From: Allantophomopsis cytisporea
Lineage: Eukaryota > Ascomycota > Leotiomycetes > Phacidiales > Phacidiaceae
Length of the DNA stretch: 64,000 nucleotides
Direction of reading: 5' to 3'
Assembly: GCA_024752435.1 (NCBI GenBank)
Contig: CP103029.1
Coordinates: 1,054,001-1,118,000, forward strand
Positions 34,801-47,240 of this stretch are shown here, piece by piece. The first letter of the stretch is position 1. Every line of letters begins with the position of its first letter. A program made the position numbers and the translations under genes. The notes below the pieces were generated by a model, which did not search any database, had not been told where the DNA came from, and saw only the letters and a list, made by a program, of their open reading frames with translations.

Positions 34801-37800
34801 GATGACGGGCGAGATACTCACGCTGCGCTCGTTTCCGCTGAGTCGTAGCTGAGACAGCTTCTTTAGCCATAGCCCTGGCGTCCATACCTGGACCTTCGCT
34901 TGTTGCTGCAAAATTGATAGTAGAGTAAAATGGGTTTGGTTCTCGGTGCCATAACCGACTAACAATCTTTCCCCAGATTGATGACATTGTCCCTGGCTTC
35001 ACATCTGCGGCATTTCCCACAGGCGTATTCTGCTCTTGGTCGGCCATTGCGGCATTGAATTGTGATGTGTTCATCTCCTCGTCGAGGAAATCTTTCACCA
35101 CTGCATCTTTGAGCAGCATTTCCATTGTAGCCGGTCCGTAGTCTAAAGGATCCTTCCTCTTCTTCTTGCGGCCCAGACTAAAAATCGTGGACAATGCCAA
35201 GTTTCCAGATGATGAGCCAAGATCTCTTCGCGCCAAAAATGCCTTGACTTGTTGTAAACGCTTCTCATCCTCAGAAACATCAAAATTCTCCTGAATGACA
35301 GCAATAAACATGTTTATCAGAATAAAGTTGGCAAGAATGAACCATCCAATAAAGAACAAGGCACCAATCCAGGCAGTATTGAGTTTATCATCGTAGGTCT
35401 GGACGTTGTAAAGAAGGGTTGTCCAGTTCTCACTAGACATGATTTGATACATACCAAGGAAAGCGTTGAAAAGTGTGAAGAATGTGACCTGGAGAGTCTC
35501 ACCGCTGTCGTCCTGGTACGGAAGATCCCCTCGAAATAGTTGTACGGCGAGGATAGACATGAGGAATGTGATGAGAAAAACGAAGAGCATCAAGTTTCCA
35601 ATACCCGCTGCGTTTCCCAAGACAAGCGTGATCAACTTTCTAGTCATTGGTACAGCGAGAACAACTCGGTAGATACGAAGAATCTGGAATATTGTCAACC
35701 AATTATAGGGTTGCCCAGAATGGCGAATTCCTGGAGTGAGGATAATTAAGGTGATGACGGCTAGGATTAGATCGATCCAATTATGCTTGATCCTGAAGAA
35801 GTTGCGATAATCCGACACGAATCGCATGATAATCTCGAGTGCTAGTAGGCAGGTGGCGATTACTTCCACGTTATTGATAAAGTTCTCTCGATCAGACAAC
35901 ATAGTCGAACTCCGGAATGATTGGGCAAGTAAATCGAAAATGATGACGAAGATCCAGAACCAGTGGGTCTTCTCATAAAGCGCCCTTATGGTACTCTTCC
36001 TTCTGGCTGGCCCAGTCTCTGTTGGGGGCAATAAGTAATTGACATCAGTGGTGAAGGCACTGGTCCTGCTTTCTTCTCTGATGATTTGGAAAGACGATGT
36101 GATAACAGCAATGAGCAAGTTCATGAGCCAAAACAACATGATGATAATACCGCCTGCGAAAAACAAGGCCGCAGATAGATAATCGGAGTTCGTCGTGTAG
36201 TACATAATATCCGAGAAGGTATTGCCACTCATTATTACGAAAACGAGCTCTAGTGACTGCATGAGATTGTCGAAACTTACGGTCCCGTTGTAAGGTGCGT
36301 CGCCTTCCACACATAAAGAATTACGAGGACAGAGATATCCCTTATGAGAGGATGCGCCATTTTGACCACTGGCAGTAATCCACGGTTCTGCAGCACCAGT
36401 GACGTTGTTAAGGTGGCCACCACAGAATACCATGTCATTGGTATAGTTCTGCTGAATGCCTACCGGGTCTACCCAAACGCACTGGCGACGAAGACTGGAC
36501 TTGAAACTCTGCACACCAATGATGGCGAACAAAAGCCAGAAAAAACCAATCAAGAAGCTAACATTCACCAGCATTGGTGCGGACTTCTTCAAACTACGTA
36601 AGATGATCTACTCAACGTCAGTATATTTGACCTGGTCGTAACACCAACCAATAAAATTAAATAAGATAACTAAAATAAAAATAAAAATAAAACAAAATAA
36701 AAGAGAAAGAAAAAGTGTCACCTACCGAGGTTCCGCCAGTGATTGCGAGTAGACGCAAAATACGGAGACAACTTAGCATTTTGAACACATAAACATGCTT
36801 TTGAGATTCAATTCCCCATATGCTCATTATAAATGAGATCCAGAATGCTGTAACAGCCACGAAGTCAAGACGGTTGAAGGAGTGGCGGAGAAACGCTCTA
36901 CGAGCAAGTTGCCGTCGTTGCAGCTGCTCCTGTGATAGCGGCATATCAAGACTATTGAGCGTCTTGTTTGACGTGAAAGTTCGCATGATCGATGGGGCGA
37001 AGTCTTGTGAGTTGGGATCGACTTTCTTTTTCACCGAAGCTGAGCGCTGGGGCGAAAATATAGTTCGATACTTATCAGAAATGGCACCGCGGATACCACG
37101 TTCGCGATCAATGGTACTATACTCGGGAGCATTGTGGATGAATCCTGACACAATGATACGAAAAATGATCTCAACCGTATACACACCGAATAGTGCCAGC
37201 ATCGCGTAATCGAGCCCATTGTCACCCCAATTCCTAGGCCGAGGATGGTCGTAGACATTCCTGCTCGAATCGAGTGCAAGAAGGATGGTTTGTATGACGA
37301 TCAATATCAAGATGGTAGGCTCGGTGACGGGATGAACCAGGATATCACAAAGTTTCATCCGCAGAGGATTATCAGCAGAAAATATACCGAGACTTTTCCC
37401 CTTCAGTGGATTCGGCATCTGATGAGGTGGAAGGGCTGAGTCTGTGAAATTCATCGCGTGAGCCTTCTCAACCGGACTCAATATATCAGGACGATATGCT
37501 GTTTGCTCCCCCTCAATTGGTTGTGCTCCTGCAGGCGTCTCTGCTCGTAATGCATCATGATTCGAAGGATTGCGACGCAGCGGGGTTGGAGGGACAGCCT
37601 CCTCGTTACTAAGATTGACAACACGCTGAGACATGGCTCTCATCATTGATCCAGCTCTCGAAAATGGTGATGCAGCGATAGAGGATGATCGTGATCTTGC
37701 ACCGCTATGGCCAAGTGAGCCTCCAGTACTCGCGCGTGTTCGCCCCGCGCCTGCTTCCAACCCTGGTAAATCATCCCCAAGACGTGGCCCAGTAAATTTT

Positions 37801-38414
37801 GCTTCGGAAGTATTAAAACGAACACTTTGGAAGCTCGATCTCTCTGGCGCCTGATCAGCGGCTGACGACTCCTCGTGGCCACTAACGGGTTGTAGGTAGG
37901 CGGGATCGGTCAGGGGAACTCTATCAAAATCGCCAGAAGGGAAGTACGTCGAGGGATCCTCTGCGTGATCTCCAGATGGAAGTGCGTATGGAGAATCTGA
38001 GTCGAAGCCATGAGATGGAGAGTCACTCCTCAACAGTGTCGCCTGTGTTTGTGGTCCCTCATGTCGGCTAAGTCCTGCAAATCCTAGAGCCGTCTGAAAT
38101 TCGCCTGGACTGTCGACATTGGCTCCGTAGTCCATATGCTGGGGCGTTTGAGTTTTCAATTTCAAGTCCGGCATTGTTCGATCGTATTGTCGTCCCTCTG
38201 TCGGACTCGGGTCTGGCGATGCGTCGTCCACTCTTTCGTATCTTTGTGAGAGAGGTTGTCCGCTAGAGCGCCGTGAGCCACCAGGAACAAGGCTTCGACC
38301 TCGTGTATGTCGATTAGGGCTGGAGTTATCCGGCGGTCTGGCAAGATCTTGCAGGGGTATTGATTGGGAGGGCGTAGTAGAGGGATCTCGTGAATCTGAA
38401 TCGCTCGAGGCCAT
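31855..38414 (-). CDS. CCH1: Cch1 voltage-gated calcium channel alpha subunit
   Basis: Plasma-membrane high-affinity Ca2+ channel that works with Mid1 in stress and pheromone responses. Three exons are read: 38414-36726, 36607-32490 and 32437-31855, giving 2129 aa (yeast Cch1 is 2039). The start MASSDSDSRDPSTT has A at -3 and G at +4. The joins read AITGGTS|IILRSLKKSAP and DSKSLK|LEEFLRRRARLQRV. A ~340-residue disordered N-terminus precedes four six-helix repeats. Pore loops: I, IMSGNTFSDIMYY (~690); II, MSSENWTTLLYN (~950); III, VSQEGWIDVMW (~1430); IV, SCGEGWNQVMEDY (~1715), so the selectivity positions are N/E/E/E. S4-like segments with few or irregular Arg are present (e.g. ALRALRLLNISD in III). 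An EF-hand-like stretch (FKQAWSTVDPQGTGFISKATF) follows repeat IV, and a Ser/Pro-rich tail ends the protein. Confidence 0.96.
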
Positions 38415-40304
38415 TGTGCCAGCAGCAACAGCCTTGGATATTGCACAGTTACCGACAACGAGTTCGTCGTTTCGGCCCTTCGAAGAGGGAGACCTTGGGA
38501 GGGTCTTTTATGTTTCGCTATGCGATAGATGTAGGGCGCTCTAAGCCTGTAGATAGGTAGAGATATCAAGCCATGGGCTGTGGGGCAGGTGGGGGTGTTC
38601 AAGATGTCGGATCGGTCTTGATGTAATGAATGGCCCAGTGATTGGTAGTGATAAGTGATTGGGGAATCTGGTGTAGTGTTTGGAGTAAAGACTGCGCTCC
38701 CATGGGCTGGGGAGGTGGGGAGAGGGAGGCTGTAAGGTTCACTTGGTGTGTTTGTGAGGGGGATTGTGAGATAAGTCAATTGGCGACAGAGGATATAATG
38801 ATTTTGAGGTCATCGAACGAAGGTTGTTGTCCATATCTTATTTCACAAGTACGGAGGATGGACTTTCCTCTGTTCTGTGTCAGCTTTGGTGCAGGACCCT
38901 GTCAAGCGTGGGTATTTCCGCTATGTTTTGTGGTGCTTGCTGGCTGGCTGCCCGGTTTGTCCTTGCGTCCTGGCTACTCCCCATGCTCCGTGCTCCGTGC
39001 CCCCCTCTCTTGTCGTCGTTCTCCTCCTCGTCCATCTCCCCCTGCGCCTGTGCCTATCCAATGTCCTCGCATTTTTCGCTTATTGTATTTTACATGCATA
39101 AGACCTCGGTATTTACCGATGTATATAACATGTATTTAGGTTACGTTGTTAGGTACCTTTACTCTAGGCATGTACCTAGTATGCAGTTACAGAGAGACAT
39201 ACAATAATCGATCTATAGATATGTATCTGCTACAGTATGAACTTGCTTTGTTGGTCATGACCTGCGCGCCTACCCACACTGCCTGCTACGCTCTGCCACG
39301 CCTGCGCCCCTCAGGTCTCTCCTTAAGTGTTCTGGGGCTCTGGGCAGGAATGATGCCGAGTGGCTCAATGTCCCCTCATCATACCCACCTACCGGGCAGC
39401 GCCCTACGCATACTGTCTCTCTAGACCCTGTGAATCTGGCTTAGAACAGGCCGAGAACAGGGCATGAAAGTCAATGAGAGAAATTGCATACGAATATGAG
39501 AGGGAGACTCGACATAAACCGTCATAGTGAAGGAAGCTCATTTGGGATTCCACAAGAAAGACTAGAGACTGAAAAAGGATAGCAGAAGAGAAGCGAGGAA
39601 TTCCACAAGATCTAAATAAGGTACAAACCAGGTACAAACAGGCACTATAAGGAGGAGGATAGGTACATAGCACACCTGAGTAGAGTATAAATACGTATAC
39701 CATTACACCGAGCCGTCACTGGCAGGACCTTACTCGTTAGCTGTTTATCGTTGTTCCGTAGTGTTTTATTAGTCAATAAACATCGGGTAAGTGTGAGCAT
39801 TTAGAAGGAACACTGCACCACTGAACGTAAGGATTGCCGATTGGAACACTCTTGTTACTTGTCAAGACATCAACTCGGGGCAAAAATGCCGGACAGGTTT
39901 CAATGAACTGATTGGCAATGAACAATTGACAACGTTTAAAGAATTGTGGCAATCTAACTAATCAACAGGATAAATACATAACCCACCTAGTTGAGAGACA
40001 GATAAGTTCAAAGCAATGGAGCAGATCTGAGTGGCCGATCTGACATTGATGATGAACAAGAAGATGTGCTAGAGAACTGGTGAGAATCAAAACTCCTCAA
40101 TAACATGACTTGAATTTATATGACAACAACATCAACTATGTCTATGTATGTTACATATTATTCGATATATATGTACATATATGTACATAGTTTGATAGAT
40201 GTATTCACTAGTGATTGACCAAAACATCCTTACGAAACTTAGAATTAAAGTCGCATGAAATGCAAGTGTATCATCCCCAGACCCAAAACCCTCCAGAAGA
40301 GAGA

Positions 40305-40334
40305 CATGCTGCCATGCTGCCATGCTGCCATGCT
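40305..40334. repeat. CATGCTGC tandem repeat
   Basis: Three full copies plus six bases of an 8-base unit CATGCTGC. Confidence 0.93.
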
Positions 40335-40520
40335 TGCTCAAATGAAACTGTTGATGTCTTATATTTTAGGCATGCAATAGAAAGCCTCAACACGTCCAAG
40401 TTCTGTACCTAACTACGAGTCAAGCATCATGTCACGTGAGTAGTACGAGGCTTGAGAGCCGTGGTGGTGGAGCACTTTCCGCGGCGCGTGTCTGTACCGC
40501 GCTGTACGACGGATACGGTA

Positions 40521-40548
40521 CCTTACCTTACCTTACCTTACCTTACCT
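40521..40548. repeat. (CCTTA)5 tandem repeat in promoter region
   Basis: Five tandem CCTTA units followed by CCTCA, about 230 bases upstream of the RSF1-like start. The same core (TACCTTACC / GGTAAGGTA) recurs singly at other intergenic positions in the window, so it may be a genome-wide promoter motif or a simple-repeat family. Confidence 0.9.
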
Positions 40549-40775
40549 CACTTTTCCGCGATTATCGTACCTCGACAATCGAATTTCATTCGCTTTCCTC
40601 ACTTCGTAACATCTTACCCAAAACAACTTTCAAACCCTTCCACAACAGCTCTTTAGTCACACCAATGATTGCTAGGATCCTCATTCTTCTTTCATAACTA
40701 CACCCCATGATATTTCTCCCATCCTTCTTCGCTGCTTGATTCGACGATATAGCCAGACAGATAAAGACCGTGATC

Positions 40776-43523
40776 ATGGTGTCCGCAAGGAAGCGTGGGC
40801 GCCAGGAGATGGAAGCTCCAGATCCTACGCCCGTGAAGCCTACACCCATGGAGCCAAAGGAGCCCAGCCTGCTAGATCGTATCCGGAATATGTGGGAGTT
40901 TGCAAACCTGGCACAATGGATATTCATCTTTGGCAAGGCTGTCAAAATTGACGAGAATATAGATATCGAGGTAATACATACCATTGACACGATGACGCTC
41001 TCACATGAAGGCCACTCACTAATCATGATTGATGTTACAGGAGCTTGAGATGGAATGCTTGAAGCCCAATTCGACTTTCCTCGCTGACATTGGCCTTGCG
41101 TTGTTGAAGTTCGTCTCTTCACATCGCGGTCTGACGTACGTTCTTGGTCCAATAACATTCGCAGCGTTTCCTGACCCCAACAGACATGAAATATTCGATG
41201 AGTACACTCGACGACAATATGTTGCTAAAGCTCCTGAACGGAATCCATTTGGTACGGAAGAAGAGCCTGCAAAATTCATGGAGTTCGATATCTTTACTAA
41301 GGTTCGTGCCAATACGAGGAGTTCATTTTATCACGCCAAGCTAATCAATCTTGCCTAGTTACGCGTTCTGCAACAACTGACCCGGTGGACCCTGGGCAAT
41401 CCTGATAGAATTCGTGAGCGTATGGAAGAGCAGAAAGATAGCGAACAAACATATTGGGTATGATATTCTCAGGTTTCATTTACTTGACATACTGACGGAG
41501 ATCCTAGCGCGTTGAACCATTTGGATGGGACTCGGATGACCGAACCTATATCGTCCTCGATGACAATCGTCTTTATCGACAAACAGATGCTCCGCCACCT
41601 CCTCCGCCTGCGCCGAAACCCAAGAAGAACACAAAAGCCGCCAGATCAAGCAGACGCGCAAGTAAACGTCAAAGACGACTGAAAGACGAGACCGAGGAGG
41701 AAGATGACGAAAAGGAGGAGGAAGAACAGATTCATGAGACGTCAGAAGCTCCAGGGTCAGTTGAGGTTGATGACGGCTTAGGGGGCATGAAGTGGGAATG
41801 TCTTGCGGTCACATTGAGCGACTTCCGGTACTTTCTCAGTACTATTGAAAAGAGCCGTGATCCGAATGAAAAGATTCTGCGCAAACGTATCAGTGATGAA
41901 ATTCTTCCAATTCTTGAGAAGGAAGAAGAATCACAGAAACGCAAGCAAGCACAGAAAGAAAGAGAGCTTCAAAATCTTGAGAAACTGGCTACGGCGAAGC
42001 GATCCAGTCGAATTGCTGGCAAGCTGGAGTCACAGAAGCACGAGGAAGAGGCACGGGAAGCTGAGCGCAAGAGACAATCTGATCTTGTTATGGCGAAGAA
42101 TGAACAAGAGAAATGGTTAAAGCTGGAGAAAGAGCGCGAGTCACGTATGATGACCCGAGAACAACGTTTGAAAGAAAGGGAGGCCAAACGCATTCTGCAT
42201 GAAGAAGAGTTGGCCAATCTTTCCGAGGACAGCAAGAAGTTGGAGGCCGGGCAAGGTCGACTATCTGAAAGGCATCTTAAAGCAGAAATCGAAAGAAAGA
42301 AACAGGCTTTGGAGCAACTTGCTGAAGAGGAGGATTGGATTTTCGACTGTATATGTGGTGCTTACGGCCAAATCGACGATGGAACGCATAGCATCTCTTG
42401 TGAAAAATGCAATATCTGGCAACACAGCAAATGCGTAGGAGTCAGTCAGGCAGATGCTGAGAGAGATGATTTTCACTTCGTTTGCAAAACCTGCAAGCGA
42501 CGAGCTGACGAGGCAGAGAAGCCTAAATCCCAATCTATAAAGCTCAAATTTACACGCCCAGGTTCCTCGTCGTCATCGACAGGTGGACCAAAGGCGGATA
42601 CACCTACAAATGGTCACTCCTCTCCTGGTGTTTCACCTCAAAAGTCACAGCCGCGACTCATTCAACAACCTTCGTCAATAGATTCTTCGTATCATAGCGG
42701 ACGACTTGATTTTGGGGCCCCAAAATTCTCTCGACCAGACCCATCTCGACCGGATGAAATACCCAAACCCGAAAAACACGCGCCGCAGGCAAATGCAAGC
42801 ACTGGGCCAGTGAACAGGCAGCCCCATCTCAATGGGAGCTCTGCAGCGCAAAATATCCAAAGCCCTTCTGGAGCCTTAAACGGCCAAAATCCATTCTCAT
42901 CACCAGTCCCTCATAGCCCAACAAGCTTACCTCCGCCATCTCAGACAAAACCCTACTTCGTCCATGGACCATCTACACACACATCTCCAACTCGGAGCCA
43001 GTCACCACAGTCCTTGCCAGCCGTAGCAACTCCTGTACAGGGTAACAATTATACAGGCCACCCGGGTCAGAGCGATAGACACAACTCGCATAGAAGAGCG
43101 TCAGCATCAATGTCATCGCCTCTCGTTGGAGCTCCTGTCCTTTCGCCGGGCTCTTACAACAAAGAAAGTCCGTTACCTCGGTTACTTCCAGGGGCATCGC
43201 AACTCCCGGATTCTTCACAAAGCCAACAGGCTTCATCGCCAACAGCCTTGTCACAGTCGAGCTATCCTCAGCCCTCACCAATTTTACCACCTGCAGTAAC
43301 AGGACTTTCGCCAACGAAGAACTCACCCCCACGCCCTACGACAGCAAACGGTTTTGAGCAGCGAACACCACATGTACTTCCGCCAGTGGCTCCTTTGTCC
43401 CCTAGTCCTCGCGCGCCAAATCTATCGCCACCAGTCAAGCCATCCGAGCCTCCTACCGTCCATCAGAACGGTCAAGGTCTCGGTCTCGAATTCTCTCCGC
43501 AGGGTCAAAATACGAGTCTCTGA
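40776..43523 (+). CDS. RSF1/Cecr2-like chromatin protein with DDT, WHIM and PHD finger
   Basis: A predicted chromatin-remodelling accessory protein. Five exons are read: 40776-40970, 41041-41135, 41184-41301, 41359-41457 and 41508-43523, giving 840 aa; start MVSARKRGRQEM has A at -3 and G at +4. Residues ~25-110 resemble a DDT domain (LLDRIRNMWEFANL ... ECLKPN ... LADIGLALLKFVSSHRGL). The following segment (FDIFTKLRVLQQLTRWTLGNPDRIRERMEEQK ... RVEPFGWDSDDRTYIVLDDNRLYRQ) has the WHIM/D-TOX look that links the protein to the ISWI spacing ruler. An acidic stretch, a long Lys/Glu coiled coil, and then a PHD finger (about 445-505: CICGAYGQIDDGTHSISCEKC, IWQHSKC, FVCKTCKRR) follow. The last ~330 residues are Ser/Pro-rich and disordered. 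The assignment to RSF1 is by domain order, not by proven orthology. Confidence 0.85.
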
Positions 43524-46500
43524 AGGGAGATAGACTGATGACTACTGACTCGAGTCAACTATTCTTAAAAGTTGGCGTTCCTCCCTATAGTGCTGATCGA
43601 ATGGGTGGCGGGGAAGCCGGAACAAAGAGAAGTACACTCTTGTGGCTTGCGCATGCGATTCTCTGGAACCCATTTGAAGGACCAATGAAGTAAACAAAGA
43701 AATAATGAAAATTGCCTATTCAACACTCCCTTCTAGATTCGATTGAGCTCCTTCCAAAGCAGCTTCTTGTCAAGACGAAACAGATACTGTCAGAGACTGC
43801 CACGCGCAATGGCTTGTATTATGGCTATCTCGAGTCATAGGCCACGTGGGAGTCCACCATCTCTCACGGTCGCCAGGCCTCGATCGGACACTACGGACTC
43901 TCCGCATCCCCCTCGTGGCATTTCTTGACATGGCGTGTATGGTGTCTCGTAGGGCTGTGATCTAGGCGTTGTTCTCGGCATTATTCTGCTTTCCATCTCT
44001 CCAAAGTATGGTTGCTTTCGGGGGCTGGTGCGGCGGGATATATTTTGGCGTTGGCTGTGTTAGCATAGGCGGGCTTAGACCTATTCGTATGGTGGCTGGG
44101 CTGGAAACATGACGTTTCGTTCACTCAAAGTACCCTTAAAGTCCTGACTCCTGGAAATAGAATAGGCATGAATTTAACGATCGCACGTTCTTGTGTCTGA
44201 ACTTTTTGGTATGTGTGAATGTGTAGTTTTATGTAGTGCGTAGTCTCCTCTTGTAGAGCTAGTCGCCGTGACTGCTGCCAGTGTTCCACGCATAGGTAAT
44301 CATGTGCTGCTCAGAATATAGAAGAGTCGGAGGAGCTCCGATGCCATCAAACAGAGGTTTGGGATCTTCACATCCACTGCGACTCTCATGAATTATCTGC
44401 ATGAAGCAAGCACGACCGAGTTTTGAGTTGTGTACATCAGTCACTGCAAAGTCAATAAGGATACAACACTTGGCTTCACTTTCGGCGGGCATCACCGCGT
44501 CTCTATTGCTACACCGTTAGGGTCTCTTTCATTTCCTCATATACTACGTAGGCTGCAAGGATCCAGCTGTGCATAATAGCAAAAAGACATTGGATAATGG
44601 CCTCGTTGGAGGGTCCATTATCATCATGTCGCATATTGGAGTATGTTTAGAGGATTAGAGAAAACGATACAATCCCATCAATGATACCTTGTCCTGGATG
44701 GCTCGTTGGATTACCAGATTCAAGTCAGTAAAGAAAGGTTCTGCTCCTGCAAGCTCCTGGATACTCTAATGGTAGCTATTTCTGTTGCTTTTCCCGTGCC
44801 ATTATCATCACGAGCGCCTCTCTCTTGTCCATCTTCACACTATGAAGGGAGAGGAGACATGATCGGGATTCCGGTCCGATAAGGTCTGACGTGCGGCCCG
44901 CTGAGTACTAAGATGAGTGATTCGAGAACAATGTACGAGAACCCTTCAGAGCTTTCTTTTTGGATGACAGAAGCACCAACCAGGGGCAAATGGCTTGAGT
45001 CTTTACTTTACATGGTGCTGTGGTAGTGGTCGTGCTGGTAGATGAGCTTGTATGCAGAGGCCTTGGTGGAAACCATTCCCGCGGATTGTAGATTTAGCAC
45101 TTGTAGATCATGGAGGTAGAAGACCTTGAATCCGTGGTGGTGAACCACAAAGGTGAAAGTCTCCAAGATCTCCGCATTTGGTTTCTCCCGCCAACCTAGA
45201 CCTACGCTATGTAATTCTGGGGATGCGTAACGGTTGGCTGTTGAAGGGCCGATAGAAACAACAGCATGTCCCTAAAGCTGGACATTCATTGATACTCCCT
45301 ACTGGTTGTACCGGGTTCTCTACATGTTGATTGGCCAGATCCTCGTAGATTCTAGAACTTGGAAGCAGAGCATAACGTACATGTATGTGCTTCCCATGTC
45401 GTCTTTGGCAACTGCGGATCTTTCTCGATGGAGACGACACTTGAGCAGCGGGTTTTGGCTTGTAGCACACATCAGAATTCCCTAAGAGTATGAATATATC
45501 AATTCATAGGATCTTTCAATGTATGTATTCATTACTGGATGTGTTTCGTGTTCTCCTGGGATATTGGGGATGTCGAATGGAAAATCCTCGAGACACCACG
45601 TTTAGATACATGTGGCAGTGTCTTCCACATATACATGCAAGGCTATTCCCTGCATTTCCGGCTCTGACGTGAAGCCTAGTATCACTTTGCAGATAAAGAA
45701 GCTTCCTAAACAATGATAGCATGATTCACGGCATGTTGTTCCTTTATGTCTACACTTACCAAGGTCCAAGGAACAAAATAACATTTGGTGATTTATGGTA
45801 GCTTTGGGCTAATGCATGCTCGGCGATGAACCTCTACTTAGTAGCCACTCGGAGTGCACTTGGTACACCATGATGGACCCTAGAATGTATGAAATATCCA
45901 TTTGCAAGAGTACACAGGGATTGGATTACTGTACCTTGTGTAAATGTTTGAGCCACAAACATGAGTGAGATAAAGACCAGCCGCAGCCTCACATCCTCTA
46001 CACCTTAGATTGGATTAGGAAGATCTTTAAGGCACCCTATTCTGTGAAGCAGAATACTGATCTTCGGGACTGCACAATCTGGAAGAATTGAAGAGTAGAA
46101 AACTCATGGGAACCAGTATATGCGTGCCCATTTTCAAATCGAATGTTGCTTTCTGGTATTCAAACCACGATGTCAAAGTGTTGTGTAGGTGATATAGTTA
46201 GGTGAGGCTATTATATCTCGCTGGTACTGATGAAGGTTTTGGTATGATGCTAGCGATAGTGATGATAATGGTAGGTGATGTTGATGGTGGTGGTGTGGTG
46301 AGATTGTTGTGTGGGCCGAGCAGCAAATCATTGTGACTTTTAAGACCCAACAATATGGTTTGCCCGTGATGTCGCTACATTGGTGTATGCACAGTAATCA
46401 TCAAATACATAATGTACCACTCACTGCTCAGCATCTCAAGCTACTATGTAGTAGGGAAACACGATCGGTAAACCCAATCGTGAAATCCTTGCAATGACTG

Positions 46501-47216
46501 ACCCTGCAGAACCTTGACCTGCAATCGGGTTAAGGAGAGACAAACAATCCATCGACATCTGCTGATCTCTCATTATGGCTAGATATCTACCCTCATACTT
46601 GATGGTGATAGTCCGTTTGTTGCTTCCCGACTCACTCCTCTTGGGCACTACCAGTACTTTCAAGAATCAGCTTTGACCAGATGAAGATGTGTTATCATAG
46701 GTAGATTGTGCTGAATCCCATTGCCTATCAGAATGCGGACGTCATACGAGTCACGATGACAGAGTAGTGGACTAGTATTGAGTCGAACACTCTACTAATC
46801 AAGTGATGTACAGATCTCCCGCTCGATTTATATCACGTACATCGCCATGGATATTGTGAATTCTCCATTATTCGGAATAGTTCTAGTACGTTCAGCCGAG
46901 GCTGACGAGTTGGTTCATGAGACAGTCTTGTTCTATGGGTACATATCTATGAACACTCCGAGTGCTGCTTGAAGCAACAGCTACCATGGGCTACGAGCTA
47001 CGGTCGGTACCTAGGAAGTGAGTCTGGTCGACTACGTAGTAGAGTAGATACTCAGATACACGCTCAAGGATAGTAGTAGAGTTCAGACCATAGTAACGAT
47101 GAGTGGTTAGCTTCAATCTCGGACACGGCGAGGGATCTATGGCCATGAACGCGACAGGGGCGGCTCATGGCCTGACAGACTTAGATTGCTTGCGTTGCTG
47201 TGGCTTTGAATTTAAG

Positions 47217-47240
47217 ACTTGGACTTGGACTTGGACTTGG
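47217..47240. repeat. GACTTG tandem hexamer
   Basis: Four tandem copies of a GACTTG unit. Read on the minus strand in one frame it encodes a VQVQVQV run, which is a by-product and not a protein. Confidence 0.93.

Larger units (their letters stand above)
38415..40775. other. Divergent intergenic region CCH1 / RSF1-like gene
   Basis: 2.4 kb between two divergent genes. It carries a tandem CATGCTGC repeat (40305-40334), a TATATGTACATATATGTACATA palindromic stretch near 40165-40190, and a (CCTTA)5 array (40521-40548) about 230 bases before the plus-strand start. Short frames near 38824-39207 overlap in all three frames and are Cys/Leu-rich by composition; none is supported. Confidence 0.5.

Noticed and set aside
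36608..36725. Open-frame extension of the first CCH1 exon (…SVGDTFSFSFILFYFYFYF…)
   Set aside because: It is translation of the T-rich first intron; the spliced join restores the channel sequence.
38824..39207. 127-codon plus frame and overlapping frames upstream of CCH1
   Set aside because: Three overlapping frames over C/T-rich leader DNA; Cys/Leu richness follows from base composition.
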